From the NCBI GenBank assembly GCA_033002965.1, contig JAURVB010000817.1, positions 1-64,000 of the forward strand: 64,000 nucleotides of DNA, given 5' to 3'. Below the pieces are notes generated by a model, which saw nothing but the letters and a program-made list of their open reading frames with translations, was not told the origin of the DNA and did no database searches. This document shows positions 33,232 through 44,616 of this stretch, in pieces. Made by a program: the position numbers and the translations under genes. Every line of letters starts with the position of its first letter. The stretch's first letter is position 1. Source of the stretch: Piper betle. Lineage: Eukaryota; Streptophyta; Magnoliopsida; Piperales; Piperaceae.

Positions 33232-34839
33232 TGTAATGACCCGCCATATTTCACGATATTGTGGGCCTTGCTAGCCAGGTGTTACTCAAACTTTAACAAA
33301 ACCAACCCTATAACAACCAATCTTAACCGGACTGGGTGTTACTTAAAAGGTTACATGAATAATATGGAAGCAAATAAGTCTAGCATTTCTAACTCAAAAG
33401 AACTTATGTTTCAAATGACAATGTATGAAATAATCATCCCACAGTCTTGGACCATTTCAGAGCCACATTTATAACACAAGAAAAGTAAAAAGAGAAGTCT
33501 ACTTATTATCTGTTCACCACCTGAGTTGGTAGAAGAACCACCCAGTCGCCTTTTAGTCTTTAGTTCCAGCTGCTATACCTGCGGAGGCAATTCCGCATTA
33601 GTGATTAAACACTAAGCCGTATAATTAAATAAAACAAGTCCATAAACTCCCTATCATTATTTATAATATAGGCTGTTGTGACCATTCCAACATGTCCATT
33701 TATTAGTTGATGGTTCAGTCCACCATGTCCATTAGTTGGCTGATGGGTCAGTCCACCATGTCCATCTATTGGCTGATGGGTCAGTCCATCATGTCCATTA
33801 CCGGCTGGCGAGTCCAATCCGCCATGTCTGTTATCGGCTGGTGAGTCTAATCCACAATGTCCGTAATTGGCTAGTTAGTTCAATCCGCCATGTCCAATTT
33901 ATTGGCTGATGAGTCAGTCCATCATGTCCATTACCGGCTGGCGAGTTCAATCTGCCATGTCCGTTATCAGCTGGTGAGTCCAATCCACCAAGTCCGTAGT
34001 TGGCTGGCGAGTCCAATCCACCATGTCCAATTTATTGGCTGATGGGTCAGTCCATCATGTCCATTACATGCTGGCGAGTCCAATCCGCCATGTCCGTTAT
34101 CGGCTGGTGAGTCCAATCCACCATGTCCGTAATTGGCTGATGGGTCAGTCCATCATGTCCATTACAGGCTGGCAAGTCCAATCTGCCATGTCCGTTATCG
34201 ACTGGTGAGTCCAATCCACCATGTCCGTAATTGGTTGGCGAGTCCAATCCGCCATGTCCAATTTATTGTATTATGGGCTGTCAGGTCCATTCTGACATGG
34301 CCATTATTAGATTATGAAGGGCATAGCCTGTGTCGGACTGAGTCAATTCCTTGACCCCGGTTGCACTCGGTGCATGGTGGTCGAATCTGGGCTCAAGGTG
34401 GCCAGGTTGTCCACAAGGGAAAATACAACATTTTAAATAAATATACGGACCTGAAAATTTTGTGAAGAACCTGCAACTATAACAAATAATCCTAAAGTCT
34501 TCCCCTTTGTGTGTCAAATGCTCACAACCTATCTAGAGGATGTTTCATTTAACAACAGAATTTTCCTTTATATAAAAGAATATGTGTGGAGTTCTAAAAG
34601 TCATTGCATTAATTTTTATAAATATTTGTGGAATTTAAGAAGTCACTATATTAAATTTTATATAAAAGAACGTAATTACTCATAATTATATTTGTGTGAT
34701 AAAAAAGGTCAAAAATTATGAATGGGTTATAATTGATAAAATATTGATTTCTAAGAATTAATTTAATTAAATAATTGATTCATTTTATGATTTACAAAAC
34801 CCTAAATAACATAATTCTAATTATTTTCAGGGTTTTACA
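33232..34839 (-). mobile_element. Element 2 5' LTR
   Basis: TGTAATGACCCGCCATA..CAGGGTTTTACA, then TSD GTTGA. Acceptor-like block at 33578-33604; minisatellite variant 2 at 33664-34265. Confidence 0.9.
33664..34265. repeat. 33-bp LTR minisatellite (variant 2), element 2 5' LTR
   Basis: About eighteen units collinear with those in the 3' LTR, with scattered substitutions and only a few indels. Confidence 0.9.
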
Positions 34840-34844
34840 GTTGA
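34840..34844. repeat. Target site duplication of element 2 (right)
   Basis: GTTGA immediately after TTTTACA. Confidence 0.92.
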
Positions 34845-35150
34845 TAATCAGATTGTTATTGAAAATATACCCGACAAAATTTTACTGATGAAAGAGTCAT
34901 CCTAATCAAATCATGTCGTAATCAAAGTATCCTAATGTCTAGCACACATAACAATTAATAGTTATACAAACAAAAAACAGTTAATTGTTCCTCTACCAAA
35001 CTTAGTTGCAACTATGCCCTCACAATTGATTAGACAACCAATTTTCAAAATATCTATTATGACCAGATGCAAGTAGAGTAGAAGTAAAATACATAAAGAA
35101 ATGGGGAGAAAGGGTAGAGAAATGCTCATTAGGTGTGTCAATTATCTTCT

Positions 35151-36829
35151 TCAGAGCTGAGGTTCGCTTTGGTGAAGTGACCTGTTAGGGGAACCCTCCT
35201 CCAAGATGGGTTGCAATGTCGTCATCTTCTTCCTCACTTTCTTCATTTTTAGGCGTGGTGTGGACTTTTTGAAGATTTGCCATTGTGGCTTTTGTTCAAC
35301 TTTTGTTCTATTGGTGGTGCCTGGGTTTGCTTTTTTTCTGCCCGAAGGTCCTCCAAATATGGACTTATGAGAGAAGGGTGGATTAGTCAAATTAAAAATT
35401 GCTTCGGCCCATTTGCTTTCCAAGAACTTGTTCCAAGTGTTCTTGTAGGTCAGGAAATTAAGGATCTACTTTTGAGTTTTCTTAATTCCTTTAATCTTCT
35501 CCAGGATCTCAATATCGGTGCATTGATCTCCCACAATTGGTATCTCAGCTGAAGCCTTGGTATTGATTGCGAGGCCGACTTTTATTATTTCTTCATTCTT
35601 CTCCACAAGGACACCTGATTGTGTTCAAAGCTTACTAATGATTGCCGGAAACCAATGTCCCTTGGTTGGTCCAAGTGAGTTGATTATGTTGTTATAGATG
35701 ATCCACCCTACATCGGCCTTCATCCTCTCAACCATGGCATAAAATTTCCTAACCAATTGAAGTGCTCCCTCGTTTGCTTGCCATAGAATGTGATCCATCC
35801 AAACTCCTTGATCATGTTTCTTTATAACTTGGTCTGACTTGTAACTCACTAGATCCAAAGCCCTTTGATGATTTCTTCAAATGCAGTCTTGGCCTTGGCC
35901 GAGACAAAGGGATAGTGGGCCAAAGTAGTAGGCAATGGGATCTCAAAACTTCTTGGCTATTTGTTTCTTCCTTGGTGGATGGGCTTCAGATTTGGGTGCA
36001 GCTTTCTTCTTTTCCTCTTAAGGGATGGTGATGGTGGAATCTGTGTTGGGACTTTAGGTTCTTCCTTAAGAAATCTTCTCCTTGTCCTAGTATCTATTCA
36101 TTTGAGAGAGTCTAGGTGTCCGAGCTCTAACTTTTCTCTTCTTCACCTGCTTCCCCTTCTCCTCTTCCTTCTTTTCCTCTTGCACAACTTTTTTTACTTC
36201 TATCTTCTTTACTTGTGGTACCGAGTTTTCTCCAACTTCTTTTGCTTTTGATTTTGTCTTAGCAGTGCATTCAACTGTAGACTTCTGTGATTTTTTCTCC
36301 AATGTTAGTTTGGATGGGATAGGGAGAACATCCTTCTTGGTAGGAATTGGTCTATCAAGATTGTGACTGCTTGGAGTTACTTGAGTTGATTTTCTAGGTG
36401 CCATCTTCTTGGGTTCCGCATACTTTGCACTGCATCCATCTTTTTCTTTGCTCTTTTCTTCTCCTTCTTTCACCTATTGTGTTGCCTTCACAACTTGTTT
36501 CCAAGGGGGCTTTGTAAAGAAAGTAGCAATAGCTAGCTGGTTAGCTTCTCTTTCCCTGGGCAGTGGTGTTAATGCTGATTCCTCATTGTCAGTGTTTGAG
36601 CTTTCCACTTTCTGTCTTTCCTTCCATCTGCCTTCTTAGGATATTCTGTTTCCGCAGTGGGCTCGACTGTTTCTGATTTGGCTTGCTGAGTGAAATCATG
36701 GGATGTAGGAGGAGAGTCCATGGGTTGTGCTATGACCATTTTAGAAGCCAGTTGGTTCTTTCGGTCCATTCTACCACACATCATTGTGTCAGCCACAATA
36801 AAGGAAAATTGTACTTTATATCTACACAA
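35151..36829 (-). pseudogene. Athila extra ORF (plant-transposon-protein-like), broken
   Basis: Three frame-shifted pieces read right to left. A Lys-rich N-terminal part around 36087-36473 (MAPRKSTQVTPSS then many K/E) is followed by a globular part at 35625-35858 (HILWQANEGALQLVRKFYAMVE, DVGWIIYNNIIN, HWFPAIISKL), which resembles the domain found downstream of pol in Athila/Ogre elements and annotated as putative plant transposon protein. A K/P-rich tail follows at 35151-35423. Its role is unknown; an env-like function has been proposed for this position in Athila. Assignment is by recall of the pattern. Confidence 0.6.
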
Positions 36830-37559
36830 TCAATAACAAAAAATATTGATATAAAAAACAAAAGTGACCGGAAATAATAATAACAAGTGTAGTGCAGGTA
36901 GTCAACTTGTACCAAATCATGCTAAAAATTTATTGAATCGAAATATGCTAACTCAGATTTGTACAATCGAATCAAGAAAGTATTTGACCATATCCAACAA
37001 CTGATTCTGTCTCAAATCAGACCTTGAACAACAACTTTAAAAATCATCGAGCATGCTGCAAAAAGAAAATATTAACAATTTGTACCAACATGCAAGACAA
37101 TCGAACGTGAAACTATAATGTTTAAGCAGAAAAACAGCAGATTGGGATGGTATACAGTGTATTGAAGCTCATACCTCGCCAGTTAGCTACTAATTTCGCT
37201 TTGGATTTGGGAAAAAAACTTGAGTAGCAGTAGAGCAAAAAGGGCCTAAGGTTAAAGAACTTTACCTTTTTCTTACCTTTCTTGCATTTTTATCTTTTCC
37301 CCTTTTTCGATCAGATATGCTTGAGCTGCTTGGGTTGGTCTGTGCTTCTCCTCAAGCTTGGGTTGGTTTATTACTGAAAATACATATATATATATATATA
37401 CATATTGTTTTTATTTTATTTTATATGCTTTGTTGCCTCCCAGTGAGCGCTTGTTTTCAGTCCCTAGCTCAACTCGACCCTTGATCATTCTAAAGTCGAT
37501 CCATTGGGTGAAGTGAATTGAATCACTTCTCCTCCACAATACTACTTTAACCTGTGTAC

Positions 37560-38640
37560 ATTTATCTTAAACTAAATCTCATTTGTCTCATTTTCAAGCT
37601 CTACTACACCATGTGGGAATGCACACAACACAGTGTATGGTCCTGTCTGTCAAGATTTGAGCTTTCCGGAAAAAAATTTAACCTAGAGTTGTTCAACAAT
37701 ACCCGATATTCTACCTCAAAGTGCTTGGCCAGTATGTGTCAGTCATGCTATAGCTTGGTATTCTCCTCGTACAATTTGGCATCTCGTAGGGTGTTGAGTC
37801 TCAGCTCATCCATTTCATGCAATTGCAATAGTCAAGGGTAAGTGACATGTTTTTCCAAATACTATCCTATAAGGGAACATTATGATAGGTATCTAGAAAG
37901 CTGCTCTGTAACCCATAGCATGTCATCCAATTTGATTAATCAATCTTCCCTTGATGGACTCACAACTTTTTCCAAGATACTTTGGATTTTTTAGTTGGAG
38001 ATTTCGGCTTATCTGCTGTTTGTGGATGATAAGCTTTTGCAACCTTGTGTCTAACTCCATATTTGGTCAACAAAGTCTCAAAGGCTTTGTTATAGAAATG
38101 TGACCATTTGTCACTGATGATGGGTCTTGGGGCGTCATATCTTGTGAAGATGTTTTTCTTCAAGAATTTAATCATTGCCTTGGAATTATTGGTTGGGAAT
38201 GCTTGAGCCTCCATCCACTTTGAAACATAATCAACCACCACTAGTATGTACAGGTTATTCTTGGATGACACAAAGGGTCCCATAAAGTCTATTCCCCGAA
38301 ATCAAAGAGCTCAACTTTAAGAATGTCATGTAAGGGCATCTCTTGCCTCCTTGATATGTTTCCACTTCTTTAATATATGTTGCATTGCTTCACAAAAGAG
38401 TTAGAATCTTTAAACAAAGTTGGCCAATAGAAACCTGATTGCAATACTTACATACCCATTCTTTGGCTTCCAAGGTGGCCTCCATAGTTTGACTAATGGC
38501 AATGGAATAAGATATTCAGTATCTCTTCCTCTGTGACACCTCCTTATCATCTAGTCATTGCATATTTTGAACAAATATGGTTCATCCTAGTAATAGTGTT
38601 TTACTTCATTCAAAATTTTCATTTTCTGTTGGGATGCTAT
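37560..38640 (-). pseudogene. Integrase (Athila-like)
   Basis: The core at 37960-38283 starts MGPFVSSKNNLYILVVVDYV and contains SKWMEAQAFPTNNSKAMIKF, IISD(K)WSHFYN and AYHPQTADKP. The Glu that follows HPQT in active integrases is lost with the frame. The C-terminal part at about 37650-37710 reads VEYRVLLNNSRLNFFPE, the usual Athila integrase tail (LLFNSRLKLFPGK type). The zinc-binding region at 38300-38640 is too decayed to delimit. Confidence 0.8.
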
Positions 38641-39137
38641 ATCCTCTGGCAAGACCTAAGCAAGAAGAAATTTACATAATCTGCAAACCAAGATAAGTTA
38701 GAGTCCTTACCTGAAAGAGTTGCTCATCTAGAAATTTGTCTTGAATCAGCAATGCATTGGCTTCATGTTCTTCAGTTACCAGTCTAGACAGATGGTCTAC
38801 TATTATATTCTTAGAACCCTTTTTATCTCTTATTTCCAGATCAAATTCCTACAGTAATAACACCCATCTGATGACCCATGGTTTGACTTCCTTCTTTTGT
38901 AGTAGGTAGTTCAAAACTAAGTGATCTGTATGAACTATCACTCGAGCACCCATCAAGTATGACTGAATTTATCCACTGCATATACTATAGCCAATAATTT
39001 CTTTTCTATAATAGTAGTGTAATTCACTTATTGTCATTCAGTGTACTATTTGCATGGTAGATGGTATGGAAGATCATATTCATGTGCTAGCCTAAGACTG
39101 AACCAATGGCAAAATCACTAGCATGATACATAAACTT
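38640..39137 (-). pseudogene. RNase H (Athila-like)
   Basis: Visible are HASDFAIGSVLG near 39090-39130 (start of RNase H, with Asp kept) and KNIIVDHLSRLVTEEHEAN at about 38755-38813 (its C-terminal end). Frameshifts lie between. The MITE at 39138-39746 separates it from RT. Confidence 0.7.
39127..39137. repeat. TSD of the MITE (left)
   Basis: TACATAAACTT, identical to 39747-39757. Confidence 0.85.
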
Positions 39138-39377
39138 AGGGTTGCTAATTGAGCGAGCCAGCTCGTGAGCATTTAGCGTTTGGCTCGGCTTGACTCGACT
39201 AGAAACTCGACATTTAAATGCTCGACTCGAACTCGACTCGAACTCGAATCTTACGAGCCGAGCTTGAGCAAGGTCGTGTTCGACTCGACTCGACTCGGTT
39301 ATAACTCGAACTCGACTCGTAGTTCGACTCGAACTCGACTTGATAAAATAATATAATAATATAGTCTTTATATTATA

Positions 39378-39413
<36 letters not shown>

Positions 39414-39746
39414 GCAATATAATAACAAAGAAGCAAGATAGTTGAGATGGTAAGTATTCACCTTGATGACTTCAAGGTTGTGGGTTCAAACCACATTGGC
39501 CTCATTTTTTTTAAGTGAGGTACTTTTGACTTTTAATCGAGCTGGTTTCGAGCTAACGAACGAGCTCACAAAAATTAAACAGTTTAAGTATATTCGAGCT
39601 CGAACATATAAAAGATATTCGAGTCGAACTCGAGCATGTATGTCCAAAACTCGTTCGATCTCGAGTCGAGTTCGAACGAGTTTCGAACTATTCGAGCCGA
39701 GTTCGAACACATGTTGAGCTTGGCTCGCTCGCTCAATTAGCACCCG
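39138..39746. mobile_element. MULE-like MITE with 11-bp TSD
   Basis: 609 bp flanked by the 11-bp direct repeat TACATAAACTT (39127-39137 and 39747-39757). Its ends are inverted: left AGGGTTGCTAATTGAGCGAGC, right (complement) CGGGTGCTAATTGAGCGAGC. The interior is full of self-similar CTCGAACTCGACTCG motifs and contains an AT microsatellite (about 39385-39411). There is no transposase. TSD length and long TIRs point to the Mutator superfamily. It interrupts Athila pol at the RT/RNase H boundary. Confidence 0.82.
39430..39505 (+). ncRNA. tRNA-like (SINE-head-like) sequence inside the MITE
   Basis: TAGTTGAGATGGTAAG resembles a pol III A box. About 45 bp downstream GGGTTCAAACC is a good B box, embedded in a perfect T-arm (TGTGG / loop GTTCAAA / CCACA). 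Between them CCTTG/CAAGG can pair around a 7-base loop. The acceptor stem does not pair and the variable region is one base, so it is not a functional tRNA gene. It more likely belongs to a tRNA-derived SINE head captured in the MITE. It is followed by a T run at 39507-39514. Confidence 0.35.
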
Positions 39747-39757
39747 TACATAAACTT

Positions 39758-40823
39758 GAAAGGTTTTGACCAATCTGGTGAGGCAATGATGGGAGCATAA
39801 ATGAGCTTCTTTTTAGTCTATCAATGCTTCTAGGCAAGCTTCATCAAAATTGAAAACTACATCTCTTTTCAACAAATTGCAAAGTGGTTTAGCAAATTTT
39901 GAAAAGTCCTTAATAAACTTGCTGTAGAATCCAATATGGCCGGGAAACCTTCTCACTCCCTTGACAATGGTTGGCGGTGGCAACTTCTCAATTACTTCCA
40001 CTTTTGCTTGGTCCACCTCCAGGCCTTTGCTTAAGATTCGATGTCGTAGCATAATTCCTTCTATTACCATGAAGTGACACTTCTCCCAGTTCAAAACTAT
40101 GTTGGTTCTTTCACATCATTTCAAAACTTTGCCTAAGGCCTCAAGGCATTGGTCAAAAGCATTTCCAAACAATGAAAAATAATCCATAAAACTTCCATCC
40201 TATAGTCCAATATGTCTAAGAAGATGGGCATCACGTATCTCTGAAATGTTCCTAGTGCATAAACAGTCCAAAGGATATCCTTGTGAAGGCAAATGTTCCA
40301 TATAGACATATGAATATGGTCTTCTCTTGATCATTCGAATGAATTGCAATCTAATTGTATCTAGAGTAACCATTTAGGAAACAGTAGTAATCTTGTCTGG
40401 CTAACCTATCAAGCATTTGGTCATTGAATGGTAGAGGAAACTGGTCTTTTTCATACGGTCTTGTTCAACATTCTGTAGTCCATGCATAATTTCCCATCTG
40501 GTGGCTTTGTTTACCACCTCCTTCATTAAGGCATCTATGGTACTTAACACTTAGCTTACTTCCTTCTTCAAGCAAGATTTTGTGCATGCAAATATTTGGG
40601 ATTATACCTCCAATATTTGGTCCTTTAGAACTCTTAATAATTTTTCTTCCTGCAAAGGTGTGAGTGATACATAAATAATCACATGAAGGGCATTAGGTTG
40701 TTTAAGGAATGCATACTTGAGATGCCTTGGGAAGGGCTTCAAATCTAGCTTCAGAGGACTCATGATGGATGGAATGTTCACCTTCAATTCTGTCTGTGTT
40801 GTAAGGGCTCTAGCTGTTTGCAC
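39758..40823 (-). pseudogene. Reverse transcriptase (Athila-like)
   Basis: The N-terminal part at 40602-40823 reads PLKLDLKPFPRHLKYAFL..LTPLQEEKLLRVL. The C-terminal part at 39813-40094 reads MNWEKCHFMVIEGIMLRH..ILSKGLEVDQAKVEVIEKLP and GFYSKFIKDFSKFAKPLC. The palm between (40095-40600) is so frame-shifted that the catalytic box is not recognisable as an open motif. Confidence 0.78.
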
Positions 40824-41089
40824 CTTGTACTATTGCTGCTAGGTTGGTTGTCTAGCCATGCCATCAACTTTGCTGGATCTTCATTTTCTTCCTCTTCTAA
40901 TTCCTTAGAAGTTAGTATGGGTTCAAGAGGGTTTGAGAATTGGTCTCTCTTGTAGATTTCTATGACTACTTGTTTAATGACATTGACTATAAAACAATCA
41001 TCAGTAGTCTCTGAGTATTCCATGGCCTTGAAAATGATGAATACCACTTGTTCATAATTCACCCACATGATCAATTCTCCCATGGCCAC
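40784..41089 (-). pseudogene. Protease-RT linker region (Athila-like)
   Basis: 101 open codons (MAMGELIMWVNYEQVVFIIF..) at the position of the conserved Athila stretch between protease and RT. No catalytic motif, and an acidic ELEEEENEDPAKL segment. Confidence 0.6.
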
Positions 41090-41225
41090 ATCAATTAGGG
41101 TTCTTTTTATTGTAAGAAATGGTCACCCCATGATGATTGGGACATCCTCTTCTTTTTCCATATTTAATATCACAAAGTTAGCTAGAAAGATGAACTTGTC
41201 TACCTTAACCAGAATGTTCTGCTAA

Positions 41226-41474
41226 CTATAACTTCACAGTGGTAGGTTTATCTTCACCTAACCCCAATTTCTTATAAATGGACAGTGACATTAAGTTGAT
41301 CATGGAGCCTAAATCACAAAGGAATTTGCATGAAAAATTTGATCCAATAGAATACAGAATGATAAACCTCCCTAGATTTTTCAACTTTGAGGGTAGTTCC
41401 CTTTGTAATATTGCACTGCACTCTTCATTAAGTGTCACTGTTTCAAACTCCTCTAACTTATTCTTTTTGGACAA
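41226..41474 (-). pseudogene. Aspartic protease (Athila-like)
   Basis: 82 open codons with LPSKLKNLGRFIILYSIGSN and CDLGSMINLMSLSIYKKLGLG. CDLGS is the Athila form of the active-site motif (CDLGAS), where D-L-G replaces D-T/S-G. Frame is lost on both sides. Confidence 0.75.
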
Positions 41475-41858
41475 GATCTATTTGATGAATCTTGCATAGC
41501 TGAGCATCCGCTCTAATGCCTTAGCAAAAGGAATATTGATGGTAATTTTGTGAAGATGTTCAAAAAGTTCTCAAAATTTTGGTTCGTCTTGAAATTCTAT
41601 TGCCGCTATGGATAGGGAAGCTTGGGCACATACTTTGTTGGTTCTAGCTAAGGAACTGGTTTCTATTCTTCCACCCATCTTTCTTCATTTTCTTTTTCCA
41701 TGTCTGGGCCTCCACATTGAGCACTTTCTTCTAGCTTTTGATGCTTGTAAGGGTCAGACAGTCTTTTCTACTTCTCAATTATACTTCCTTACCTTCTTCC
41801 ATTACTGGCACTTGTGTATCACTTGGAAGCCTTCCAGGTGGTCAATTGTTTAGAGCAC

Positions 41859-42356
41859 TTACCAATTGTCCCAATCAGTTCTCAAAGTTTCAAATGGAAA
41901 CTTGTTAGGTTTGCATCTACTGCTGCTGTGTCTGCATAAACTGCATGAACATCTCTTCCATGGACAACTTCTTTTCAGCAAGTGGTTGCATCCTATTTTG
42001 TACTTGAGCTTGAAATTCCGGTGGTGCCTGGGCATGAGCTTGTGGTTTCTGACCACCAGCTTGATTTCCACCCTATCCAAATTTGGATAGTCTCTCCAAC
42101 CTAAATTATAAGTGTTGGAGTAGAATTTATTCTGATTCCTGTTGTCATTGCCAATAAAGTTGGTTGTCTTGGTTTGCATTGGACATTGTTCCCACAAATG
42201 ATCATTTCCACAAATATCACAAGATAGGACTTGTGCTACTTGATCATGGACCTGAGTCTTTGTCTCCATGTTCTGCACCTGCTTACTAAATTTCATCATT
42301 AGTGCTGACAACCCATTGAAAGCATGCATTTGAATCACTTCTGGCACATTCTTCAT
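41859..42356 (-). pseudogene. Gag C-terminus with zinc knuckle (Athila-like)
   Basis: 165 open codons. A CCHC-like knuckle C-DI-C-GND-H-LWEQ-C sits at about residues 49-61 (CX2CX3HX4C, the Athila spacing), preceded by MMKFSKQVQNMETKTQVH. After about residue 85 the frame changes to a low-quality Lys/His-rich tail. The upstream Gag body is not recognisable to the right, where other repeats begin. Confidence 0.72.
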
Positions 42357-42426
42357 TGTTGTCCTATCATCCTATCATACATCATGTGATGATGATTAGA
42401 GGCTAGCTTCACTATAAGCTAATATG

Positions 42427-43939
42427 TAGGGCTGTTGACGAGGCCGATCGGAGTCAGTTTTTCCAAAGCTCATGACCGGATTGTTTGTGGTTATAACGAG
42501 TTCAAGTTTTATACATTCCAAATCAGGCTTTTAAAAATTTGAATTCGCGTTGGGTTTCCTAAAATACGAATGACTCAAGATCGACCCAAGGCCATATAAA
42601 AAGGAATGTTTGAGCCTTTTAGAGCTTTCAATTAGTGTATGGGGGAAGGAGCGATGACGGCGATTTGTGATATGGTAGGGTTTGGGAGATGTAGTGGCAG
42701 CTGGTGGTCGGCTACCGGCGATGGGTGACGGGCGACTACGGGTGATGGGCGACGGGTGACGGGCAACGGGGGATGGGCAACGGGCGACGAGCAAGGACCA
42801 CCATTCTTTTTGGGATAAAGTAAAGTTTGGGAGAAGTAGTGGCGGCTGGTGGCGGGCGACAAGCAACGGGCGACAGGCGATGACCACCATTCTTTTCGTG
42901 ATAAGGTAGGGTTTGGGAGGAGTGGCAACAAATGATGGCCAGTCGACAACTATTCTTTTCGTTATAGGGTAGTCTTTGGCAGAAGGAGTGGCAACGAGCA
43001 ACGACCAATCGGCCACCATTTTTTCGTCATTCATTTTGTTCCTGAAAAATGATAAATCTCTTCTTTTCTATCCTATATCTATTAGTAGTATGGATTTCAT
43101 TATTTTTGTGTCTATCTTTTTATAATCTTATATTTTCTATCTTGTTATTTAATTTTGTACTCTTTTGTTTGCTTAACAGTGATAAGTCTCTATATTGTTA
43201 TCTTAGATCTTGTATGGATTTCATTATTTATATTTCCCCCTTTCTATGAAGCTTGTTTTTTAGACAATCATAAAGTCCAAGCATTAAAATCTTTCATTGA
43301 AGAGATTAATTTGAAAGGTGCCATCTTTTTCTCAATTTTTACTGTGTTCTATTTTTTTTAACAAATTATTATTTTTTCTAATGAACTCTAACAGTGTTCA
43401 TTATATTGTTCATGGACAAGACAGATTCTTAGAAGTTAGACTTCGTGAAGGAGAGGATTGTAGGCATGTAAGTATACAATCTTGCTTTTCAATTTATTTT
43501 CTTGCAAAAGTTTCTATATAAACTTAGCTAACAAATATAAATTTTTTTAATTGCTATTACTAATTTTCTAAATTATCAAGTATTATAATTGTTACATATA
43601 AGTTAATTAAACACTAAATAGTCAACATGTGTATACATAGCTGTTATATATAGTTTACTAAATCACTACAAATTTTATACATGTGTTATGTTATTAAATA
43701 GTTCCAAATTTATTAGTTATTGTGAAAAAATTTAGTGATGTAACTGTTTTTTACAATTTAGTTAGGGTGTAAACTTCTATAGCTACTTTCAAAACTATCA
43801 AGCACCACAAATTACAATGAAAGCAAAAATAGTAAGTCTAATAAAATAGCAAGATAAATGCAAAGCAAATCACAATTAAGTTCAAATGAAATAATGATAC
43901 TCAGAACAAGTACTAGCATGATGATGCCATACAAAGCAT
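42427..43939. other. Probable hAT-like remnant body with tandem repeats
   Basis: Starts GGGCTGTTGACGAGGCCGA, plausible as a hAT-type terminus but without a confirmed partner. 42640-43030 is an imperfect repeat; 43050-43900 is AT-rich with no recognised product. It is grouped with the transposase tail at 43940-44110 only by adjacency. Confidence 0.35.
42640..43030. repeat. Imperfect tandem repeat rich in GGCGACGGG
   Basis: Three to four units of roughly 65-100 bp, each with CCACCATTCTTTT, GATA(A/G)GGTAG and GTTTGGGAG followed by runs of GGCGAC/GGCAACGG. Confidence 0.65.
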
Positions 43940-44110
43940 GTTAACTTTACCTTTATCTTCTTGTTCTTTAGAATCATTAGAATTAAGGTACATTGGGCGT
44001 CACCAGTCTTGTGAACAAATCAGCGCCTCAACAGTTTCGAATTTCAAACTACTTCTATGCTCACTAATCAAACTTTCACCTATGCTAAATGCATATTTAG
44101 AGGCAACTTG
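43940..44110 (-). pseudogene. hAT transposase C-terminal (dimerisation) fragment
   Basis: On the minus strand from 44110: VASKYAFSIGESLISEHRSS, then LKFETVEALICSQDW, a TGA, and RPMYLNSNDSKEQEDK. This matches the hAT C-terminal dimerisation motif (A.E.AFS.GG......RS.L....VEALIC..DWL) well. Upstream coding sequence is cut at 44109 by an LTR start (TGTAAAATTTCG). One in-frame stop in an otherwise readable fragment suggests a fairly recent or simply short remnant. Confidence 0.75.
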
Positions 44111-44616
44111 TAAAATTTCGAAAAAAATAATTATGTTATTTTATTTAGGGTTTTTTAAATTCTAGAACGAACCATAAATAATGTTTAATTAAATTAATTC
44201 TTAAGAATCAATATCATAAATTATCAATTATAACCTTTAGAGTACCAGTACAATAGTATTTATATATGATTTTAAATAAGTTTTATTTATTAAAATTTGC
44301 TATTGGGAGTCGTGAGTGCAATTTAAAACACATTTGCTTTAGCTCAATAGTCAGTTTTCTTAACCTTTTGTTATTACACAAATGATATATTTATAAGTGA
44401 TTACATTTTTTTTTATAAAAGCTTAATGTAGTAACTTGTTGAATTTCACACATATGTTCTATATGAAGGAGAATTCTGTTGATGTTAAATAAAATATCAA
44501 CTTGATAATTTTTGAGAACCCTTAGCTCATAAAGGAAAAGCTTTAGAGAAGTTTCATTAATATTATGATCATGTGTCATAATTACAGGTGCCTCATCACA
44601 ATTCTAAGTCCATATA
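44109..44616 (+). mobile_element. Truncated V2-type Tekay LTR (5' part)
   Basis: TGTAAAATTTCG..TTATTTTATTTAGGGTTTT and the following GAATTAATTTAATTAAA / TCACACATAT..TTCT stretches match the sense 5' part of the element 2 LTR (reading down from 29257). The match stops at about AAGTCCATATAA, where element 3's LTR begins. Confidence 0.7.

Larger units (their letters stand above)
27647..34839 (-). mobile_element. Element 2: Tekay-like element lacking most of gag and protease
   Basis: 7193 bp with LTRs of 1611 and 1608 bp, perfect TSD and a canonical PBS. Most of gag and all of the protease active site are deleted. RT and RNase H are open in one 608-codon frame, whereas integrase carries stops and a duplication. 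The LTRs look more diverged from each other than those of element 1, implying an older insertion. It sits within or beside the Athila-like element. Confidence 0.92.
34845..42426 (-). mobile_element. Athila-like Ty3/gypsy element, decayed
   Basis: From right to left on the minus strand come remnants of gag zinc finger, protease, RT, RNase H, integrase and a downstream extra ORF, which is the Athila order (extra ORF 3' of pol). Sequence style also fits Athila: CDICGNDHLWEQC, SNFSCKFLCDLGSMINLMSL, GFYSKFIKDFSK, MGPFVSSKNN..YILVVVDYVSKWMEA. Frame breaks are frequent. No LTR was located: the left side is interrupted by element 2 and the right by a hAT-like remnant. Confidence 0.85.

Noticed and set aside
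39430..39505. Functional tRNA gene
   Set aside because: Acceptor stem does not pair and the variable loop is one base; kept only as a tRNA-like/SINE-like feature.
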